From Polynucleobacter antarcticus (lineage in GTDB: Bacteria; Pseudomonadota; Gammaproteobacteria; Burkholderiales; Burkholderiaceae), in NCBI RefSeq assembly GCF_013307245.1, contig NZ_CP028941.1, positions 1,488,001 through 1,552,000 of the forward strand: DNA of 64,000 nt, in the 5' to 3' direction. Every line of letters begins with the position of its first letter. The stretch's first letter is position 1. Below the pieces are notes generated by a model. The model was given only the letters and a program-made list of their open reading frames with translations, was not told where the DNA came from and searched no databases. Positions 9,937 to 17,491 of this stretch are shown piece after piece. The position numbers and the translations under genes are program-made.

Positions 9937-10692
9937 TTATAGTGATTTTGATATAAGCAAAAGTAGCAAGTTAAAGCCTGAATTTCCTATTAATAGGATC
10001 AAACAAAGGCGCCTGATAGCCTCGTGTGACAAATCATGCCTTTTGAGTAGGTAAGAAGCCATCTCCATGCCAACCCAATAAGCTGGAATAGCAGCGAACA
10101 GATAGGTAAGCCATCCCACGCTACCGCCTATCAAACTCGCTGCCACGATTGCGCATACAGAGATGCCAGAGATAAACTGGGACAACAATGCTCGCGTTCT
10201 TTCGAATGGGTGATCGGTAGCGTTAAGATAAAGGGCTGCTGGTGGGCCGCCTATTCCACAAGAACCTAGCAAGAGGCCCGATAAGCCTCCCGCAAAACCA
10301 TCGAACAGCTTAGAGATGGCTATTCTAAAATGAGGTCTCAGCAATAAATAAGATGCAAACAGAAGCACTAGTACGCTGGTAAACGCTTTTATTAGCCAAA
10401 TTGGTGCAAAGCTTCCAAGCCAAAGCCCGAGTGGTAGCAAGACACCAGCAAAAAATAACATTCTCCAAAGTCGTGGGCGATCATCTGAATGCACTTTCCA
10501 ATGGCGCGATAATAAAATGCCACCAAAAATTTCAGCACTCATGACAATCGGAATGAGAAAGGGGAGTGGGAAAACCCACATCAAGAGGGGCGACATAATC
10601 AGCGCACCTCCAAAACCACTTAAACGCCTTATCCAACCTCCAAATACTGACGCAAAAATCAGTAGTAGGAGGGGATACAGGCTTTCAGAAAT
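9937..10692 (-). CDS. TauE/SafE (TSUP) family anion exporter, probable non-AUG start
   Basis: This integral membrane protein of the TSUP family exports sulfite, sulfoacetate or similar anions in known members. The first ATG (10596) falls inside the family's N-terminal glycine motif. The frame continues upstream with LLLLIFASVFGG and RRLSGFGGALIM, a normal first TSUP helix, but has no ATG, GTG or TTG before an in-frame TGA. The best start is ATT at 10690-10692, six bases after GAGGT (10699-10703) and overlapping the stop of the ABC ATPase gene. That gives about 251 residues, a normal TSUP length. It is the last transporter gene of the biotin-carrier/ABC operon, so export of a product of that pathway is likely. 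Confidence 0.82.
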   Translation of the reverse strand: MSESLYPLLLLIFASVFGGWIRRLSGFGGALIMSPLLMWVFPLPFLIPIVMSAEIFGGILLSRHWKVHSDDRPRLWRMLFFAGVLLPLGLWLGSFAPIWLIKAFTSVLVLLFASYLLLRPHFRIAISKLFDGFAGGLSGLLLGSCGIGGPPAALYLNATDHPFERTRALLSQFISGISVCAIVAASLIGGSVGWLTYLFAAIPAYWVGMEMASYLLKRHDLSHEAIRRLCLILLIGNSGFNLLLLLISKSL

Positions 10693-11468
10693 TAGCGGAC
10701 CTCACTGTCATCATGCTCCCCAGCAATAAGGTCACGAATTTGACGGCGAATGGCGAGATACGCTGGGGTATCCTCAACCATTTTTCGCGGCTCGGGCACC
10801 CGAATGATTTCTTTTACTTTACCTGGTCTGCGTGTCATCACAACAATCACATCTGAGAGATTTATAGCTTCCTCGATGCTGTGCGTCACCAACACTACAG
10901 TTTTACTTTCTTCATTCAAGATGCGGATCATTTCAGCCTGCATCAGTGCGCGATTTTGTGCATCCAAAGCTGCAAATGGCTCATCCATTAAAAGCACAGT
11001 GGGGTCTACGACAAGAGCTCTAGCAATTGAAACCCGTTGACGCATACCACCAGATAGTTGATGGGGATAGTGAGTCGTAAACTGACTTAAACCAACGAGT
11101 GCTGCAAATCTCATCACTATTTGATTGATTTCACTAGAGCTAATTCCCTTAATCTTTAAGCCAAAAGCAATATTGTCAAAGACGGTTAACCAAGGAAATA
11201 AAGCATAGTCTTGAAATACCATCGAGCGATCAGCCCCTGGACCCTTAACCTCTTTTCCAGCACATTCAATTCTGCCTGCGCTTGGAACTTCAAATCCAGC
11301 AATCAGATTAAGTAAGGTAGTTTTTCCGCAACCACTATGGCCTAAGATTGAACAAAATTCATTTTTATTTACATTCATAGACACATCCTCGATGGCAAGA
11401 ACTTCTTGCCCTTTGGAATGCATCGATGGATATATTTTTCTTACGTGCTCTACTTTAAGTGCCAGCAT
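10692..11468 (-). CDS. ABC transporter ATPase, nitrate/sulfonate/taurine type
   Basis: This 258-residue ATPase has Walker A GHSGCGKTTLLN, the Q-loop MVFQDYALFPWL, the signature LSGGMRQRVSIARAL, Walker B VLLMDEPFAAL and the switch His VLVTHSIEEA. It belongs to the SsuB/TauB/NrtD group that energises uptake of sulfonates, nitrate and related anions. Permease and binding-protein genes lie directly upstream. Its stop overlaps the likely start of the TSUP exporter gene. The substrate is probably an organosulfonate given the surrounding genes, but this is inference. Confidence 0.92.
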   Translation of the reverse strand: MLALKVEHVRKIYPSMHSKGQEVLAIEDVSMNVNKNEFCSILGHSGCGKTTLLNLIAGFEVPSAGRIECAGKEVKGPGADRSMVFQDYALFPWLTVFDNIAFGLKIKGISSSEINQIVMRFAALVGLSQFTTHYPHQLSGGMRQRVSIARALVVDPTVLLMDEPFAALDAQNRALMQAEMIRILNEESKTVVLVTHSIEEAINLSDVIVVMTRRPGKVKEIIRVPEPRKMVEDTPAYLAIRRQIRDLIAGEHDDSEVR

Positions 11469-11508
11469 TTTTTTATCTGCTTCTAATATGAGAATAAATA
11501 GGAATATA

Positions 11509-12282
11509 TTATCCGTTTAACGCTCTAGACCATGGCATGAGCTTTTGAGAAGTCACCCGAATCAATCGATCTAAACATAATCCAATTAAGCCAATAGATA
11601 GCATACCGACCAAAATATAATCCGTACGTAATACGGTTCGAGCGTCATTGATCAAAAATCCAAGACCTGAATTAGCGCCTACGAGTTCAGCAGCCACTAA
11701 AGCCATCCAACCTACCCCTAAACCGATCCGAACACCAGTGACAATCTGGGGTAGTGCAGCACGTAGTACCACCCGAGTAATCACACCCCATGATTGAGCA
11801 CCTAAGCAGCGCGCAGCACGTATTAAGTTAGGCTCCACATTTTTAACGGCATCAATCGTGTTTAAAAGAATAGGGAAAAATATTCCTAAGAAAATAATAA
11901 ATTGATTTTGAACGTTACCTACACCAAACCACAGAATACTCAAGGGAATCCAAGCGATTGGAGGAATAGGACGAAGAATTTCCACAATCGGATCAACTTG
12001 CTCATTGATCCACTTAAAGCAGCCCATCACAATCCCCAGAGGAATTGCAACGGACGCATAGCAAAAAGCAATAAACTCCCTAGATAAGCTGTCAAATACA
12101 TGCTTCCAGATTTCTCCGGATTGCAGTAATTCAAAACCTCCTTTTGCCACACCCGAAGGTGGCGGCAAAAGAGTGGCTTCAGTTTTATCCAAGATAAACC
12201 GACTGGCGTACTCCCAGCTGGCCAGCAATATAATCAGTAAGACAAGGCGACGAGATTGCTTGAGAAAATTGATAATTGGCAT
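11509..12282 (-). CDS. ABC transporter permease, SsuC/TauC-like
   Basis: This 257-residue inner-membrane permease has about six helices. The EAA loop that contacts the ATPase is visible as LIRAARCLGAQSWGVITRVV (near residues 154-173), followed by LPQIVTGVRIGLGVGWMALV as in SsuC/TauC. It lies 5 bases after the binding-protein gene (12288) and 40 bases before the ATPase gene (11468), completing a three-gene importer. Permeases of this group handle sulfonates, nitrate or aromatic anions. Confidence 0.92.
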   Translation of the reverse strand: MPIINFLKQSRRLVLLIILLASWEYASRFILDKTEATLLPPPSGVAKGGFELLQSGEIWKHVFDSLSREFIAFCYASVAIPLGIVMGCFKWINEQVDPIVEILRPIPPIAWIPLSILWFGVGNVQNQFIIFLGIFFPILLNTIDAVKNVEPNLIRAARCLGAQSWGVITRVVLRAALPQIVTGVRIGLGVGWMALVAAELVGANSGLGFLINDARTVLRTDYILVGMLSIGLIGLCLDRLIRVTSQKLMPWSRALNG

Positions 12283-12287
12283 AGGAC

Positions 12288-13571
12288 TTATTTCTTATAT
12301 ACCTTACCAGCAAATGACCAATCTCTAGTGAGATCACCCTTCTCTGGGAAAGCTTGTGGCTTAGAGGTATTTAAGGAATTCATGTAGGTCGGATAAGGCG
12401 TCTTATCCATTGGTGTTGACCAATTTTCTGGCAAAAAGGAAGGGCGAGTAATCGTAGCCCAACCTAACTTTTCAAATGTCTTATCCATAAACCGAGTGTC
12501 TACAGCACGAGCAAAATCAATGCCTGTTAACTTATTTTGAATACGCTTATTTTCATATAACCAAGTGTAAATTGGCTCATTTGCACGGCCCCAGAAAACA
12601 GGTATTGGATAAATAAAATTGGGCTTATAAAGCAAGTTGTAGTCTGAAATCTGCTGACGCAAAATTTCTTTAGAATAATTCTTTAGGTTCGGATCTTCTT
12701 GCATCACAGCAACCGCTTCATCAGGATTTTTTCTGATCCAAAGAGTGGCCTCGGCTATTGCATCAGTAAACGCTTGAACTACATCAGGGGCGTTATCAAT
12801 CACCTCTTGACGAGCATAGAAGGTGCCTGCATAAATATTGTAAGGAAAACTATCGCTGATGATTCTGGCATTTTTACGCTCTTTTGTCATAATGGTTGGA
12901 GTAGGATCCCATGGCACTACAGCGTCAATACCTTTGGGCATCGCCATTTGCTCGCCTGGGGGCATATTCTTTAGAATAATATCTTTGCCAATCTCAATCC
13001 CATTTGCCTTGGCAGCCGCCTGAACATAAAACTCTGCGGACGATCCGGTAACGATACCAATAGTAGCTGGCGGATTTGAGCCCTTGAAATCCTTAAAGGA
13101 CTTAATCTTTGAATCAATAGGAACTAACATTGCATGCAATAAATTTACATTTACTACCGCAATAGTTTTTACGGGTATGTTTTTATCTACCAATGATGTA
13201 AAAGGAAAATTACCACCATTACCAAACTGAAAGCGTCCAGAGATGATGACCTCATTAATCGCAGGGCCTGATGGAAACGCTTGTAGCTTAGATTCGATAC
13301 CACGTTTGGACAGAAAACCCTTCTTATCCATTACTAAGTTCACTGTATTTTGACCGGACCAAGGTGGTTGAAACGCAATTTGTAAAGGCCACCAACCTTT
13401 CTCCTTTAGCCATGCCACAGATTTTGCTGAAATCTTTTCATCAGCGCCCTCGGGCCAGCCATAGTCATTAAATTTGGCAGTATTTTGAGCCATCGATAAC
13501 ATCGGTGCCCCAGATAACATAGCAACTGCCAGTACTGAAAACAAACGACGCGATGCGTTAAATTCTTTCAT
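12288..13571 (-). CDS. ABC transporter periplasmic substrate-binding protein, NrtA/TauA type
   Basis: This 427-residue protein has an N-terminal signal peptide (basic KEFNASRR then LFSVLAVAMLSGAPMLSMAQ). The body matches COG0715-type binding proteins (GIVTGSSAEFYVQAAAKANG; AVVPWDPTPTIM). It is about 100 residues longer than SsuA or TauA, closer to NrtA length, so its ligand may differ from simple alkanesulfonates. It delivers the ligand to the permease encoded next. It is 73 bases downstream of the carboxyltransferase gene, in the same operon, so the imported compound is likely the substrate of, or feeds, the biotin-dependent step. Confidence 0.9.
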   Translation of the reverse strand: MKEFNASRRLFSVLAVAMLSGAPMLSMAQNTAKFNDYGWPEGADEKISAKSVAWLKEKGWWPLQIAFQPPWSGQNTVNLVMDKKGFLSKRGIESKLQAFPSGPAINEVIISGRFQFGNGGNFPFTSLVDKNIPVKTIAVVNVNLLHAMLVPIDSKIKSFKDFKGSNPPATIGIVTGSSAEFYVQAAAKANGIEIGKDIILKNMPPGEQMAMPKGIDAVVPWDPTPTIMTKERKNARIISDSFPYNIYAGTFYARQEVIDNAPDVVQAFTDAIAEATLWIRKNPDEAVAVMQEDPNLKNYSKEILRQQISDYNLLYKPNFIYPIPVFWGRANEPIYTWLYENKRIQNKLTGIDFARAVDTRFMDKTFEKLGWATITRPSFLPENWSTPMDKTPYPTYMNSLNTSKPQAFPEKGDLTRDWSFAGKVYKK

Positions 13572-13644
13572 TACAGTCTCCTAAATAATTGAAATAAGTA
13601 CACAACACTACACAGCGAAACGTCTAAAACTTAACTCGTAAAGC

Positions 13645-15102
13645 TTAACTCGTGAAACTTAACTCTATACCACCTAACTTCGTTCTAATATTTTTATACT
13701 CTTTTTTCATTAGTAAATACTTTACCAACTCTGTAAATGGCTGCAATTCAGACCCTTGTTTAATTGCTTGTGCGGCACCATCCTTTAATCCCATAGCCAA
13801 GTTTTCAGGGTAAAAGGCATGCAAACTCAACTGCTCTTTACTTACAGAGCGACCCCATTTTTTTCTCAGGCCAGGCAATGCCGGCTCAATGAGATCTCCG
13901 GGCCTCCGAGAGGCGTCGTAATCAACATTCGCCCTACCCATCACCAGCGCGCTTGGTGTACCCGCCAACCTACCATAGTGTCCCTTGAGATAAAGTCTTA
14001 CTTCATCTGGAATGGTTTTATAGCGTTCACCCTGGACTACATTAAGAACAGCTTGTGTCACGATATATTGGGCAAAGGGACTAACTAAAATTGGGTAGCC
14101 TAAGTCTTCACGTACCCTTGCGGTCTCTTCCAAAATCTCTGCTTCTCGGTGCGCAATGCCCATAGTTGCAAGCTGTGCTCGTAAATTGGAGATCATTCCC
14201 CCTGGAATTTGATGCTCGTACAGAGCGGGGTCATAGCTTGCTATTTCCCCACGTGAGAAGTTATCGCGCGAGCAAATCCAATCGAAATATTCGTCAATCT
14301 TTTGCAAGGCCGTAGCGTTCATTTGAGGAGCTCTACCAAGACGTTTTGCGCTAGCATAAACGTCGAGAACTGAAGGCAAAGAGGCCCCGTTAGCCAAACA
14401 ATCCGTAGCGACATAGCCGTAAGCAAACCCAGCTTTAATCGCTTCCTCGTAGACGAGCGGTGCTAAGCCAGATTGGCAATGGGAATGTAATTTAATTGGA
14501 ATGCCTTGAGCTGCAGTAACGATTGCAGGAAAAAGTGTAGCGGCACGCTCTGGCGTCAACAAACCAGTGGGGTCTTTAACCGAAATAAAATCCACCTTCA
14601 TCTTAACAAGCTCGAGGGTTCTAGCAATAAAGTACGCATCATCATGCACGGGGCTTAATGCGTAGGTGAGCATTGCATTGACCAACATGCCGTATTTTTT
14701 TCCAGTCTTTACGGATGATTCAACATTGCGATTGTCATTTAGTGCGTCATATACGGTAAGTACTTTAACGCCTGAGTTTGCTAATAATTCAATATTGAGA
14801 TCAACGACATCATCAGCAAACAATTCAAATGTATAGATGCTCTGGCCCCGAGTTAAGGCATCAGTGGGAGTTTGCAGTTGATTGCTCAGGAACTCCATCC
14901 GCCTCCAAGGATCCTCCCTCAGAAAGCGGACCATCACATCAAATACAGCTCCCCCTAAAATATTAATATAGGCAAACCCAGCTTGATCAATATCTGCTAA
15001 AGCTGGATACATCTGGGGGGTTGTCATGCGAGTAGACCAGAGGCACTGATGCGCGTCACGCAATGTGACGTCGATAAGCTCAAAAGGTTTTTTGATAGCC
15101 AT
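13645..15102 (-). CDS. Biotin-dependent carboxyltransferase subunit (OadA/PycB-like)
   Basis: This 485-residue protein resembles the carboxyltransferase domain of oxaloacetate decarboxylase alpha, pyruvate carboxylase B and transcarboxylase 5S. It has the DVTLRDAHQCLWSTRM motif (about residues 11-26), the catalytic lysine region VDFISVKDPTGLLTPERA, and metal-binding histidines in KLHSHCQSGLAP. It lacks a fused biotinyl domain; instead its ATG overlaps the TGA of the separate carrier gene. No biotin carboxylase subunit is encoded in the window. The gene may decarboxylate or transcarboxylate an acid brought in by the ABC importer, or borrow AccC from elsewhere. The substrate is not known. Confidence 0.85.
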   Translation of the reverse strand: MAIKKPFELIDVTLRDAHQCLWSTRMTTPQMYPALADIDQAGFAYINILGGAVFDVMVRFLREDPWRRMEFLSNQLQTPTDALTRGQSIYTFELFADDVVDLNIELLANSGVKVLTVYDALNDNRNVESSVKTGKKYGMLVNAMLTYALSPVHDDAYFIARTLELVKMKVDFISVKDPTGLLTPERAATLFPAIVTAAQGIPIKLHSHCQSGLAPLVYEEAIKAGFAYGYVATDCLANGASLPSVLDVYASAKRLGRAPQMNATALQKIDEYFDWICSRDNFSRGEIASYDPALYEHQIPGGMISNLRAQLATMGIAHREAEILEETARVREDLGYPILVSPFAQYIVTQAVLNVVQGERYKTIPDEVRLYLKGHYGRLAGTPSALVMGRANVDYDASRRPGDLIEPALPGLRKKWGRSVSKEQLSLHAFYPENLAMGLKDGAAQAIKQGSELQPFTELVKYLLMKKEYKNIRTKLGGIELSFTS

Positions 15103-15662
15103 CAGGAAACGTCAACCACCATTAATGCCTGCCCAGCACTAATACTGGCGCCATCTTCTACCAATATTTTTGTGATTCGACCATTACATTCTGCGGGGAT
15201 CGTATTGAGTAATTTCATCACCTCAACAATGCAAACATCGGTTTTTGAAGTAACCACATCACCAAGCTCAACAAATGGTGGCGAACCAGGACTTGGCCTT
15301 CGAAAGAAAGTACCAATCATTGGGCTGGTAATTAAGCGCTCTGATGCAGAAATACTGAGTGCAGGCGCTAAAGCAGGATTTACTGGTGCTGCCGTTATGG
15401 TGGTTGTGGCAACTTGTGGCGCGACATAAGGAGCTGGTACAGCAGTAGGAGTAGGTGCTCCCACTGATATCTCGATTTCAAATTCATCCGTCTTGTAGCC
15501 AAAAGTAGTGAAGGTGCCGGCGTCCTTAATTAAAGAAACAATCTCTTTCACTTGCTTCATAGTGAACTCGGGTGGCATTTGCACTGTATTTTTTGCTTTT
15601 TGAACCAATGCCTTTCCAGTCACCCTTTTCTTCAAAGCGGGAGTAGCCTTTTTACTTGTCAC
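15102..15662 (-). CDS. Biotin carboxyl carrier protein, AccB-like
   Basis: This 186-residue carrier has a very basic N-terminus, an AccB-like region (MKQVKEIVSLIKDAG), an Ala/Pro/Thr linker at about residues 70-105, and a C-terminal biotinyl domain. The biotin-accepting lysine is K150 in IVEVMKLLNTIPAE, where E. coli AccB has EAMKMMN. The start is GTG at 15660-15662; no ATG lies upstream in frame before a stop. It heads an operon with carboxyltransferase, ABC importer and TSUP exporter, so it is probably a dedicated carrier and not the housekeeping AccB. Confidence 0.85.
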   Translation of the reverse strand: MTSKKATPALKKRVTGKALVQKAKNTVQMPPEFTMKQVKEIVSLIKDAGTFTTFGYKTDEFEIEISVGAPTPTAVPAPYVAPQVATTTITAAPVNPALAPALSISASERLITSPMIGTFFRRPSPGSPPFVELGDVVTSKTDVCIVEVMKLLNTIPAECNGRITKILVEDGASISAGQALMVVDVS

Positions 15663-15822
15663 AGTTGGCTTCTTTTTTACCTTCGCAGGGGTATTTTTTT
15701 TTAATTTGCACAGTCTCGTGTTTTTAGTTAATATTTATTTAATGGAATATAAGGTATCATCTGATGAAATGCTTTAAGGGTAAACACTTAAAAAAACATA
15801 AAATAGTAAAAATTTCTACTTA
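15663..15822. promoter_or_regulatory. Divergent promoter region between the BCCP operon and iclR
   Basis: This is a 160-base AT-rich gap between two divergent operons. It contains an 11-base inverted repeat TCATCTGATGA (15757-15767) and a second pair TTTAAG/CTTAAA (15773-15778 and 15787-15792). Either could be an operator for the IclR protein encoded at 15823. Binding is inferred, not shown. Confidence 0.4.
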
Positions 15823-16635
15823 ATGTCACAAAAGCTCTCCCGCATAACCCCTCCATTCGAAATATTCGAAGACTCAGCCAAATCGAGCATGGCTGAAAAG
15901 GTTCTCCTCATCCTAGAGACCATCGCACAATCTGAATTTCCCCTAACGCTAGAATCTATTTCTACTAGCAATGGATTGGCAAAACCCACTGCCTTTAGGC
16001 TTTTAAATACCCTAGTTGCGCAAGGTTTTATAGAGCGTGATCCTAACGGAAGACGTTTTCAGCCCAGTGCTAAGCTTAGGCTGATTGGAATTAATATTCT
16101 CTCCGTAGACTCCATTCGATCTCAGCGTGTGGCGGTGATGAGGCGTCTGGTTGAACAAATTGGCGAAACATGCAACTTTAATATCCTGGATGGCAATAAA
16201 GTAATGTATCTCGATCGAATTGAGACCAGTGCACCCATCCGTTTACATATCGATGTTGGTACACGCGTTCCCCTGCACTGCACTGCAAGCGGCAAGTTAT
16301 TTCTCTCTGCAATGACGGAGCTGCAAGTGAGAAACTCCCTTGGGGCTGAGCCATTTGAACGTCATACTAACAACACCTTGACAAGCTATGAAATGCTTTT
16401 GCCTGAGTTAGAGAAAATTCGCGTGAATGGCTATGCTCTTGATGAATCTGCTTTTCTTGAGGGCTTTATTGGCATAGCGGTACCAGTCAATAATTCAAAA
16501 CATAAAACTTTTGCCACCATTACTGCGCACGGTCCAGCACCACGCATGCAAGAAAGCTCTATTGAGTTTTATTTAGAGCCTTTAAAGCAAGCCGCCATTG
16601 ATATTCAAAGCACTCTCTCTGAATCTAGTATTTAA
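15823..16635 (+). CDS. IclR family transcriptional regulator
   Basis: This 270-residue regulator has an N-terminal winged helix (EKVLLILETIAQ, then LAKPTAFRLLNTLVAQGFIE) and a C-terminal IclR effector domain (LHIDVGTRVPLHCTASGKLF; LDESAFLEGFIGIAVPV). IclR proteins sense small organic acids and control neighbouring catabolic operons. It is divergent from the BCCP/ABC operon and lies 19 bases before the beta-keto-acid cleavage gene, so it probably controls both. I recall that isethionate gene clusters often carry an IclR regulator (IseR), which fits the adjacent GMC oxidoreductase. Confidence 0.92.
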   Translation: MSQKLSRITPPFEIFEDSAKSSMAEKVLLILETIAQSEFPLTLESISTSNGLAKPTAFRLLNTLVAQGFIERDPNGRRFQPSAKLRLIGINILSVDSIRSQRVAVMRRLVEQIGETCNFNILDGNKVMYLDRIETSAPIRLHIDVGTRVPLHCTASGKLFLSAMTELQVRNSLGAEPFERHTNNTLTSYEMLLPELEKIRVNGYALDESAFLEGFIGIAVPVNNSKHKTFATITAHGPAPRMQESSIEFYLEPLKQAAIDIQSTLSESSI

Positions 16636-16654
16636 TTTACCGATAGGATCTTCT

Positions 16655-17485
16655 ATGACAAGTCCCGTAATCATTACCGTAGCAATGACTGGCTCTATAC
16701 CGCGCACAAAAGATTGCCCAGGACTTCCAGTAACGACCTCCCAGCAGATCGAAGAAACACATAAAGCATTTGAAGCAGGTGCCACATTAGCCCACATTCA
16801 CGTCCGCAATCCAGATGAAACTCCTAGCTCAGATCCCGAGTTATTCGGTATCGTACAAGCAGGTATTCAGAAACACTGCCCTGGCATGATTGTGCAATTT
16901 TCAACCGGTGGGCGTGGGCGTGATCAAGCGGCACGAGGCGGAATGCTCTCTCATCGACCAGATATGGCTTCGCTTGCCACTGGTTCTGTGAATTTTCCTA
17001 ATGGCATCTATGAGAATCCACCTGACTTTGTTGATGGCCTAGCCAGTGAGATGTTGAAATATGACATCAAGCCAGAAATTGAAATATTTGATTTAGCCAT
17101 GCTGTATAACGCGGCAAACTTAATTGAAAAAGGCCTCTTGAAAGCCCCTGCACATGTCCAATTTGTCATGGGGATACCAAATGCAATGCCTGCAAGACGC
17201 AGTATTTTAGAGTTCTTACTTTCAGAACTAAAAGCAGTGATGCCTGATGCAACATGGACAGCTGCTGGTGTAGCGCGCTACCAATTACCTGTAAATGAAT
17301 GGACACTCGAACTTGGCGGCCATGTGAGGACTGGACTTGAAGACAATGTGCGCTTTGATAAAACCAGGTTAGCAAAAGACAATGCTGAGTTAGTGGCACG
17401 ATTGGCTGGTATGGCTCCTGCCTATGGTCGTTCTGTAGCAACAGTGGCACAAGCACGCGAAATTCTCGGACTGAAAAAGCATTAA
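16655..17485 (+). CDS. Beta-keto acid cleavage enzyme family protein (BKACE, DUF849)
   Basis: The protein is about 276 residues from the ATG at 16655, which follows AGGATC at a suitable distance; an upstream in-frame start lies inside iclR. BKACE enzymes react a beta-keto acid with acetyl-CoA to give acetoacetate and a new acyl-CoA, using a metal ion. The metal histidines are H47 and H49 in AHIHVRNP, and a glutamate near the C-terminus sits in GGHVRTGLEDN. The FSTGGRGRDQ stretch is also typical. The side-chain specificity cannot be read directly. Next to GMC oxidoreductase and sulfoacetyl-CoA genes it might yield a sulfonated acyl-CoA; that is speculation. Confidence 0.88.
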   Translation: MTSPVIITVAMTGSIPRTKDCPGLPVTTSQQIEETHKAFEAGATLAHIHVRNPDETPSSDPELFGIVQAGIQKHCPGMIVQFSTGGRGRDQAARGGMLSHRPDMASLATGSVNFPNGIYENPPDFVDGLASEMLKYDIKPEIEIFDLAMLYNAANLIEKGLLKAPAHVQFVMGIPNAMPARRSILEFLLSELKAVMPDATWTAAGVARYQLPVNEWTLELGGHVRTGLEDNVRFDKTRLAKDNAELVARLAGMAPAYGRSVATVAQAREILGLKKH

Positions 17486-17491
17486 GTGAAT

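Noticed and set aside
15049..15429. A 126-codon plus-strand frame across the BCCP/carboxyltransferase junction
   Set aside because: It is antisense to two well-supported genes with clear motifs and has no domain of its own.
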